Shown in pieces: positions 1 through 5,120 of a stretch of 11,683 bases of DNA. A program made the position numbers and the translations under genes. The notes below the pieces were generated by a model. The model was not told the origin of the DNA and ran no database searches. It worked only from the letters and a program-made list of their open reading frames with translations. Position 1 is the stretch's first letter, and every line of letters starts with the position of its first letter. Source of the DNA: an uncultured Flavobacterium sp. (GTDB taxonomy: Bacteria; Bacteroidota; Bacteroidia; Flavobacteriales; Flavobacteriaceae); assembly GCF_946220915.1 (NCBI RefSeq), contig NZ_CAMIHH010000100.1, forward strand, positions 1-11,683, given 5' to 3'.

Positions 1-67
1 ATCTATATTAATTGCTGTAAAATATTCTGAATTTTGGTTTGGTATAGTATTTATATGGGTAAAATTA

Positions 68-75
68 TACTTTCG
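68..75 (+). promoter_or_regulatory. Weak candidate -7 element upstream of the T9SS cargo gene
   Basis: TACTTTCG differs by one base from the Bacteroidetes -7 consensus TAnnTTTG and lies about 60 bases before the start codon at 138, in a very AT-rich leader. No TTG sits at the usual distance upstream; the nearest one (TTG in GGTTTGG, near 39-41) is about 26 bases away, which is long. The real promoter could be elsewhere in 1-137 or upstream of the window. Confidence 0.25.
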
Positions 76-137
76 CCTTAAAATACTCTTAATTTTATCT
101 TAACAAAAATTGATAAAAACCAAAACAAACTTTAATT

Positions 138-977
138 ATGAGAAAAATTTACTTAAGCTTATTTTCTTTAGCTGCAGTTACGATAGGTTATGCACAGGAC
201 GACATGAGTTTTGAACCCGGAGGCTACGGAGCCAATTATGCCTGGAACGTTTTTGAGAATGATGATAACCCGCCATTGGCTTTTGTAGCAAACCCAAACC
301 CGTCGGGCATTAACATGTCGCCAACAGTGGCACAATTTGATGTAAGGGCTACAGGAAACCCTTGGGCCGGTTGCGAAACACAGCAGCCGGGAACCAACCC
401 CTGGGAGGGCGGCCCGGGCATGGGTAACTGGACCCTTAATGCCGATAATGCCATTATCAAGATTATGGTGTATAAGAAAGTAATCAGCGATGTGGGCATC
501 AAGCTGGTTATGCCAAACGACGACGCAAGGCCCGAAAAGAAAATATCAAATACGCTGACCAACCAATGGGAGGAGATCACATTTGACTTTACAGATATAA
601 TTGACCATCCACTCATGCCTCCCGGGAATGTATACAACCAAATTGTCATATTCCCTGATTTTGGGCCAAGGGAAAACGGGCTGCCACTTTATTTTGATAA
701 TATCGTGTTCGGGACATCTGAAATTGCGGGCACAAACGACCACACTGCCATAAAGGTAAACCTGTTTCCTAACCCGGTTAAAGATTTCCTTTCATTTAAT
801 TGCAGCGGCACAATAGAAAGCATTGATGTTTTTAATATGGTAGGCCAGCAGGTTGCCGCATCAAAACCACTTGCCGGAACAGCACAGATAAATGTGTCGG
901 GCCTTCAAAACGGTGTATACATTGTAAATGTTGTGGTAAACGGCATCGCCACTTCGCATAAATTCATAAAAGAATAG
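138..977 (+). CDS. Secreted protein with T9SS type A sorting domain
   Basis: This 279-residue protein has an N-terminal signal peptide (about residues 1-19, ending in an A-Q junction) and a C-terminal type A sorting domain from about residue 205. That domain shows the LFPNPVKD opening, a V-F-N-M-V-G-Q strand and the closing LQNGVYIVNV / HKFIKE segments. Such domains direct export through the type IX secretion system, after which the tail is usually removed and the protein is anchored at the surface or released. The central part (about 20-200) is rich in Asn, Pro, Gly and aromatic residues and reads as an all-beta domain (for example ITFDFTDI and YFDNIVFG near its end). It resembles the jelly-roll, carbohydrate-binding-like modules found next to glycoside hydrolases in flavobacteria, but I see no catalytic domain. 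A glycan-binding or adhesive role is inference. The gene is followed by its own terminator and appears monocistronic. Confidence 0.88.
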   Translation: MRKIYLSLFSLAAVTIGYAQDDMSFEPGGYGANYAWNVFENDDNPPLAFVANPNPSGINMSPTVAQFDVRATGNPWAGCETQQPGTNPWEGGPGMGNWTLNADNAIIKIMVYKKVISDVGIKLVMPNDDARPEKKISNTLTNQWEEITFDFTDIIDHPLMPPGNVYNQIVIFPDFGPRENGLPLYFDNIVFGTSEIAGTNDHTAIKVNLFPNPVKDFLSFNCSGTIESIDVFNMVGQQVAASKPLAGTAQINVSGLQNGVYIVNVVVNGIATSHKFIKE

Positions 978-1001
978 TTTTATCTTGATTTAGTTAACAG
1001 G

Positions 1002-1027
1002 GCTGCCCTCTAAGGGCAGCTTTTTTT
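1002..1027 (+). terminator. Rho-independent terminator after the T9SS cargo gene
   Basis: A perfect 7-8 bp stem (GCTGCCCT pairing with AGGGCAGC, loop CTA) is followed directly by seven T residues. It starts 25 bases after the stop codon at 975-977. It separates the cargo gene from the sigma-factor unit, so the two are transcribed independently. Confidence 0.93.
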
Positions 1028-1080
1028 ATGCAAAAGTGTATGTGTTTCATTTTTTATAAATTTTATATTGGTATAAAATA

Positions 1081-1108
1081 TTGGTATATAATTGTTTGAG
1101 TAATTTTG
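1081..1108 (+). promoter_or_regulatory. Housekeeping-type promoter (TTG / TAnnTTTG) of the ECF unit
   Basis: TTG at 1081-1083 and TAATTTTG at 1101-1108 are separated by 17 bases. This matches the Bacteroidetes primary sigma consensus (TTG near -33, TAnnTTTG near -7). Transcription would start near 1114, leaving a leader of about 115 bases before the TTG start at 1229. Flanking sequence is extremely AT-rich, so a chance match is possible. Confidence 0.5.
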
Positions 1109-1130
1109 CTAAAATATTTTGGGTACCTAT

Positions 1131-1158
1131 GCAACCATTTTATGGCGCTACCCGTCTA
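1131..1158 (+). promoter_or_regulatory. ECF-type promoter, probably autoregulatory
   Basis: GCAACC at 1131-1136 and CGTCTA at 1153-1158 are separated by 16 bases. This is the architecture of ECF sigma promoters: an AAC core in the -35 element and CGTC in the -10 element. It sits about 70 bases before the start of an ECF sigma gene, and such genes commonly control themselves. Predicted start of transcription is near 1165. That this sigma factor recognises this site is inference. Confidence 0.5.
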
Positions 1159-1228
1159 TGCTAATAGAAGCCGGTTAGTAATCGGGAGATGAAAGCAGGC
1201 ATCGCAAGACAACCAATAAAACGAGATT

Positions 1229-1789
1229 TTGAAAGTAATTGCCTTACATCAGGAAGAGAGGGAGATCATAAGCCAGGCGGCGGAAAGCAACCGGCATGCC
1301 CAGCAGAAGATCTACTCAAAGTATTCGCCAAAGATGCTCAGCATCTGCAGGCAGTACATCAAGGACCTGCACCAGGCCGAGGACATAATGATAACCGCCT
1401 TTATGAAGGTTTTTACCAACCTGAAGAACTTTGAGCACAAAGGCAGTTTTGAGGGATGGATACGCCGGATCATGGTTAACGAATGCATATCGTACCTGAG
1501 GGTGCAAAAGAAGGTGGGTTTTTTGGAAGATGAATTTTTTGTAGAGGACACGTTCAATAACATTGAAAGCCATTTTTCGGTAGAGGACATACAAGCGCTG
1601 ATAGACAGCCTGCCGGATGGTTATAAAATGGTGTTTAACCTTTATGCAATAGAAGGTTTTAAGCACCAGGAAATAGGGAAAATGCTGGGGATAAGCGAAG
1701 GGACGTCAAAATCGCAACTGTCGCACGCCAGGAAAATGCTTCAGGAGCAAATTAACAAGCAAAAGAATTACGTAAATGGAACCGAATAG
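1229..1789 (+). CDS. ECF-family RNA polymerase sigma factor
   Basis: The 186-residue product has the two-domain layout of ECF sigma factors. Region 2 (about residues 25-95) contains the helix with DLHQAEDIMITAFMKVF and the GSFEGWIRRIMVNECI segment that binds the -10 element. Region 4 (about 120-178) contains LPDGYKMVFNLYAIEGFKHQEI followed by the HTH LGISEGTSKSQLSHARKML, which recognises the -35 element. The start is TTG: an in-frame TAA at 1217-1219 leaves no ATG or GTG before it, and the conserved family N-terminus (MKVIALHQEE) begins exactly there. The stop overlaps the next gene by 14 bases, which suggests translational coupling to the likely anti-sigma factor. Two promoter candidates lie upstream. 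The signal it responds to is not evident, but linkage to an outer-membrane protein points to the cell envelope. Confidence 0.93.
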   Translation: MKVIALHQEEREIISQAAESNRHAQQKIYSKYSPKMLSICRQYIKDLHQAEDIMITAFMKVFTNLKNFEHKGSFEGWIRRIMVNECISYLRVQKKVGFLEDEFFVEDTFNNIESHFSVEDIQALIDSLPDGYKMVFNLYAIEGFKHQEIGKMLGISEGTSKSQLSHARKMLQEQINKQKNYVNGTE

Positions 1790-2480
1790 ATTAGAAGAGG
1801 AATTCAGGGAAAAGCTGGAACAACGCACCATACAGCCGTCAAAGATGGCGTGGGACAGGCTTGATGCCATGCTCTCTGTAAATGAGGAAAAGATGGAGCA
1901 AAAGGTTATAATTGCAAAAAAGCCGAACAGGAGCTGGATGTATATGGCCGCAAGCCTTGTACTGTTTGCTACCATCGGCACTTACTTTCTTACAAGGGAA
2001 ACAGGTAATAGTAACAGCCCTGAAAATACAGGAACTCCGGTTGTAAATACAGAAAAGCCGGTTGAAGCCGAAGGAAATCATGATACGGCCCAGCCATCTG
2101 GAGCGCAACAGGCTGCAGATAACCTTTTTGCCCCAATAAGGGAAAAAGAAGCGGTAGCAAATAATGGCAAGGCAATTTCAAAACAAAAACATGGAGTAGT
2201 GACTGTTAACAGTCCTTCTCAGCCAAGCGTGTGTACTGCACCACCCGCACCGTCGGATGAGTATATTGCCGTTGCAGATAACAACCATGTAGATAAGCTT
2301 TTAGCCGATGCTTCACATCCTGCTCCCAAAAAGAAGTCTGCCGTAAAAGTAGATGCCAGTTCATTACTATCATCGGTTGAAGGCGAGCTTGACGAAAGCT
2401 TCCGCGACAAAGCCCTTCAGGGCGTGATCAAGAACTTTAATGCAGTAAAATCTTCTGTAGCAAACAGGAACTATCAATAA
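1776..2480 (+). CDS. Single-pass membrane protein, putative anti-sigma factor
   Basis: This 234-residue protein has a charged N-terminal region of about 50 residues, one hydrophobic segment (about 54-73) and a long low-complexity region rich in Ala, Pro, Asn and Glu. It ends in a charged helical tail (about 195-234). With the short N-terminal domain in the cytoplasm and the tail in the periplasm, this is the topology of anti-sigma factors. Its ATG lies inside the sigma gene, 14 bases before that gene's end, so the two are probably made in fixed ratio. No zinc-binding HxxxCxxC motif is seen, so it is not a ZAS-type anti-sigma factor. The assignment rests on topology and position; sequence alone would leave it a hypothetical membrane protein. 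Confidence 0.75.
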   Translation: MEPNRLEEEFREKLEQRTIQPSKMAWDRLDAMLSVNEEKMEQKVIIAKKPNRSWMYMAASLVLFATIGTYFLTRETGNSNSPENTGTPVVNTEKPVEAEGNHDTAQPSGAQQAADNLFAPIREKEAVANNGKAISKQKHGVVTVNSPSQPSVCTAPPAPSDEYIAVADNNHVDKLLADASHPAPKKKSAVKVDASSLLSSVEGELDESFRDKALQGVIKNFNAVKSSVANRNYQ

Positions 2481-2513
2481 TCATCAAAAACAAAACAGTA
2501 AATAAGTAAGAAC

Positions 2514-3533
2514 ATGAAAACAATGATTTTTTATGTAACGGGATTGCTATGCCTTTTCGTTACCGCTGCAACAGCACAGACATTTGAGGAAAGGGCAGGC
2601 ATCATCGCCAAGAACATCGAAAGGATAACCAAGCAGGAAAAAGATTCGCTGAAAGCAGAAGTCGAATCGGTAAACATCCAGATGGAGAACAAAGCAATTA
2701 CAAAAGAGGAGGCTGATGCCAAAAAACAGCAGTATGCCGAGGTTCGTGCGAAGAACATTGAAACAAGGGTAGCAGTGGAAGAAGAAAAACTGGGCCAGCT
2801 TGTGAGGGATAAAGTAGACGGGAAGGTAAGGAAAGAAAAGTTTCGCATCGTATTCAACGAGTCAGATAATGATACGACCAAGACCAAAGAAATCAGCTAT
2901 AAAAGGACTACATCGCAGTTTGTGTTTGCCCTGGGAGTGAACCGGCTGGTAACTGACGACGAAATTGATAACGACAACTTTAAATGGCGTTCCGATTTTT
3001 ATGAATGGGGTGTTGCTTTTAATACCAGGATATTTAAAAATAATAACCTCCTGCATGCAAAATACGGATTGTCATTACAATACAACAACCTGCGACCGGA
3101 CAACGACATGATGTTCGTGACCGACGGCGGAAAGACAGGATTGGTGGAATCAGGCCTTAACCTTGATGTGGCACGCCTCAGGTATGTAAATCTTGTAATC
3201 CCGGTACATCTTGAATTCGATTTTACCAAAAAAAATGTAAATGGCGACAAAACGTATTTTCCAACACACAAAAGCTTCCGTTTGGGAGTGGGTGGCTATA
3301 CAGGGTTTAACGTAAAGGAAAAACAAATACTGAAATACAGCCAGGATGGCCACGATGTAAAAACGAAGCAGAAAGGCGACTTTAACGTGAGCGACTTCGT
3401 ATATGGTGTGAGCGCTTATGTAGGCTATCGCGAGGTAAGCTTGTATGCCAAGTATGACCTACAGCCGGTATTTGCAAATAATGATGTTGACTCAAATAAT
3501 TTGTCTCTTGGCATAAGATTTGATTTCAATTAA
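2514..3533 (+). CDS. Outer-membrane beta-barrel protein with periplasmic coiled coil
   Basis: The 339-residue product begins with a signal peptide (about 1-21, cleavage before Q22 after ATA). Residues about 23-115 are almost entirely charged and helical with heptad-like spacing, consistent with a periplasmic coiled coil. From about 130 onward, alternating polar/hydrophobic strands rich in Tyr, Phe and Gly (FVFALGVNRLV, YGLSLQYNNL, FRLGVGGYTGFNV, VYGVSAYVGYREVSLYAKYDL) end in LSLGIRFDFN, with a near-terminal Phe typical of outer-membrane barrels. It lies 33 bases after the putative anti-sigma gene in the same unit. A model in which the coiled coil contacts the anti-sigma protein's periplasmic tail, linking outer-membrane state to sigma release, is inference. 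I do not recognise a named family beyond a generic barrel. Confidence 0.82.
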   Translation: MKTMIFYVTGLLCLFVTAATAQTFEERAGIIAKNIERITKQEKDSLKAEVESVNIQMENKAITKEEADAKKQQYAEVRAKNIETRVAVEEEKLGQLVRDKVDGKVRKEKFRIVFNESDNDTTKTKEISYKRTTSQFVFALGVNRLVTDDEIDNDNFKWRSDFYEWGVAFNTRIFKNNNLLHAKYGLSLQYNNLRPDNDMMFVTDGGKTGLVESGLNLDVARLRYVNLVIPVHLEFDFTKKNVNGDKTYFPTHKSFRLGVGGYTGFNVKEKQILKYSQDGHDVKTKQKGDFNVSDFVYGVSAYVGYREVSLYAKYDLQPVFANNDVDSNNLSLGIRFDFN

Positions 3534-3561
3534 GAGTTAAGGGTTAGTTTTGTACTTTTGA

Positions 3562-3593
3562 AAAGGGCGTTTCCGGAAGGGAGCGCCTTTTTT
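3562..3593 (+). terminator. Rho-independent terminator of the ECF unit
   Basis: AAAGGGCGTTTCC and GGGAGCGCCTTT form a long stem with several G-T pairs, capped by a GGAA (GNRA-type) tetraloop at 3575-3578 and followed by a T run. It begins 28 bases after the stop of the barrel gene. Confidence 0.85.
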
Positions 3594-3646
3594 GCTTATT
3601 GAGAACCATCAATTAACTTTTTGATTGACAGCCAGATTTCAAAATT

Positions 3647-3669
3647 TCGTATTTTTAAACGAAATACGA
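3647..3669 (+). promoter_or_regulatory. 8-bp inverted repeat before the VOC gene
   Basis: TCGTATTT (3647-3654) and AAATACGA (3662-3669) are exact reverse complements around a 7-base loop, ending 6 bases before the ATG at 3676. Within it, TATTTTTA (3650-3657) is one mismatch from TAnnTTTG and has a TTG 22 bases upstream (3625-3627). The site could therefore be a promoter overlapped by an operator. It could equally be a leader hairpin; the sequence does not decide. Confidence 0.35.
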
Positions 3670-3675
3670 GAAATT

Positions 3676-4047
3676 ATGGCAATAGAAATGGTAAACTGGC
3701 TGGAAATCCCTGTAAACGATATGGCACGGGCACGAAAATTTTATGAAGAAGCCTTTGATACAAAACTCGTTGACATGAATGTAGACGGGCAAAATTATCC
3801 CTGCTTTCCCAATAAAAAGGACGATGGCTTTAGCGGGGCATTGGTACAATATGACTTTACACCGCTCGGTAGTAAAGGCCCATTGGTATACCTGGCATCG
3901 GATGATGTGGTCGCTTCGGTGGAAAGGGTTAAGGCGGCAGGAGGCGAAATCGTAAAAGGAAGGGAAGAAATTGCACCCGGTTTTGGTTACTTTGCCTTAT
4001 TTGAAGATACCGAAGGAAATCTGCTCGCCTTGCAGGGAGATAAATAG
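3676..4047 (+). CDS. VOC-superfamily protein (glyoxalase/bleomycin-resistance fold)
   Basis: A 123-residue protein with two beta-alpha-beta-beta-beta halves typical of the vicinal oxygen chelate superfamily. It opens with NWLEIPVNDMARARKFYEEAF, and the second half contains DDVVASVERVKAAGGEI and FALFEDTEGNLLALQ, with the usual D-x-E/D-G-N turn. I placed the start at the ATG at 3676; the open frame extends to a TTG at 3625, but those extra residues are not family-like. The positions that normally bind metal in glyoxalase I are not clearly His or Glu here, so catalysis cannot be assumed. The stop is 6 bases before the CDF exporter gene, so the two are probably co-transcribed. Its substrate is unknown. 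Confidence 0.85.
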   Translation: MAIEMVNWLEIPVNDMARARKFYEEAFDTKLVDMNVDGQNYPCFPNKKDDGFSGALVQYDFTPLGSKGPLVYLASDDVVASVERVKAAGGEIVKGREEIAPGFGYFALFEDTEGNLLALQGDK

Positions 4048-4053
4048 ATCACT

Positions 4054-4962
4054 ATGCCGCACGACCATTCCCACCACGGACATTCTCACCATCATTCGGC
4101 GAAAAACATAAAAGTTGCCTTTTTCCTTAACCTTGGGTTTACTGTACTCGAGATCATCGGCGGTTTTTTTGTGAACAGTGTCTCCATCCTGTCCGATGCG
4201 CTTCACGACCTTGGCGACAGCCTTTCACTGGGGATATCATGGTACCTTCAAAATAGGTCTAAAAAGGAGGCCGACAATAAGTTTACCTTTGGCTACAGCC
4301 GTTTTTCCATATTGGGCGCATTGCTAAACAGCATTATACTTTTGCTGGGCTCAGGTTTTGTTGCCTACGAAGCCATAAAGCGCCTTATCCATCCCGAACC
4401 ATCCGATGCCAAAGGCATGCTCCTGTTCGCACTGATAGGTATTGCCGTAAATGGCTATGCGGCATTTAAGCTAAGCCACGGCAAGTCGCTCAATGAGCGT
4501 GTGGTCAGCTGGCACCTGATAGAGGATGTGCTTGGCTGGGTGGCTGTGCTCATAGCCTCGGTTATAATGATGTTTACCCATGCGCCCTGGCTGGATCCTG
4601 CATTATCGTTGGGAATCACGATTTTTATAGTTTACAATGTAGTAAAAAGGCTCAGGGAAACGCTGGTTATTTTATTACAAGGCACGCCTGAAGGCATCGA
4701 TCCTGAAAAGATAAAGCAGGAAATATTATTGGTGCCGCACGTAGCTTCGCTCCACCACATGAACATCTGGTCGCTTGAAGGTGAGCACCACGTATTTACA
4801 ACGCACATTAAGCTCGATGCCATTGCGGGTTTTAATGAAATGCCGGAGGCCAAGCGCAAGGTGAAGGAGGTCTTAAAAAAATACCCGTTTACGCATTACA
4901 CCATTGAGGTAGAGATGCAGGATGAAAGTTGTGAAATGAAAAATGGAAAGGGTTTAGGCTAG
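4054..4962 (+). CDS. Cation diffusion facilitator family exporter (Zn/Cd type)
   Basis: The 302-residue protein exports divalent metal from the cytoplasm in exchange for protons. It begins with a His-rich tail (nine His among residues 3-14) of the kind thought to collect zinc. Six membrane segments lie between about 20 and 197. Both metal-site motifs are HxxxD: H51-D55 in TM2 (SDALHDLGDSL) and H154-D158 in TM5 (WHLIEDVLGW), the signature of ZitB/CzcD-like Zn/Cd transporters. The cytoplasmic C-terminal domain (about 205-292) is present with a His-containing HHMNIWSLEGEHHVFTTHI core. The gene follows the VOC gene by 6 bases. Its TAG stop falls within the first arm of the inverted-repeat element at 4960-5057, so the last residues may have been altered by the arrival of that element. 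Confidence 0.93.
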   Translation: MPHDHSHHGHSHHHSAKNIKVAFFLNLGFTVLEIIGGFFVNSVSILSDALHDLGDSLSLGISWYLQNRSKKEADNKFTFGYSRFSILGALLNSIILLLGSGFVAYEAIKRLIHPEPSDAKGMLLFALIGIAVNGYAAFKLSHGKSLNERVVSWHLIEDVLGWVAVLIASVIMMFTHAPWLDPALSLGITIFIVYNVVKRLRETLVILLQGTPEGIDPEKIKQEILLVPHVASLHHMNIWSLEGEHHVFTTHIKLDAIAGFNEMPEAKRKVKEVLKKYPFTHYTIEVEMQDESCEMKNGKGLG

Positions 4963-5057
4963 CCACGAATTACACAAATTCTTCGAATCTCTATCTCAAT
5001 ATATAACAACATCCTAACAATTAGTGAAATTGGTGTAATTCGTGTAATTCGTAGCTA
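4960..5057. repeat. Inverted-repeat intergenic element
   Basis: Arms at 4960-4980 and 5037-5057 are reverse complements over 21 bases with two mismatches, around a 56-base AT-rich spacer. The arm core is ACGAATTACAC, and the right arm region contains GTGTAATTC twice in tandem (5033-5041 and 5042-5050). Read on the minus strand, the right end translates as a run of N-Y-T / N-F-T triplets, a pattern I recall from spurious proteins of many Bacteroidetes genomes. This suggests a dispersed, possibly mobilisable palindromic repeat. It supplies the stop codon of the CDF gene and ends just before the dnaG promoter. It may also act as a terminator, though it lacks a T run. Confidence 0.7.
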
Positions 5058-5083
5058 AGCTATCGCACGCACAAAAAACTTTG

Positions 5084-5091
5084 TAACTTTG
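5084..5091 (+). promoter_or_regulatory. -7 element of the dnaG promoter
   Basis: TAACTTTG matches TAnnTTTG exactly and lies 29 bases before the TTG start at 5121. No TTG is found at the usual -33 distance (about 5062-5066), where the sequence is GCTATCGCACG, just beyond the inverted-repeat element. Confidence 0.55.
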
Positions 5092-5120
5092 ACCCTTTGC
5101 AATTTTACCAATCATAATCC

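Noticed and set aside
1189..1434. Plus-strand open frame overlapping the start of the sigma gene
   Set aside because: It is the sigma gene in another frame, with low-complexity composition and no family resemblance.
3553..3560. TACTTTTG, an exact TAnnTTTG match after the barrel gene
   Set aside because: It has no TTG at the proper distance and a strong terminator lies immediately downstream, so a transcript from it would end at once.
3625..3675. N-terminal extension of the VOC protein from a TTG
   Set aside because: The extra 17 residues are not family-like and the region carries an inverted repeat and promoter-like sequence; the ATG at 3676 fits the fold's first strand.
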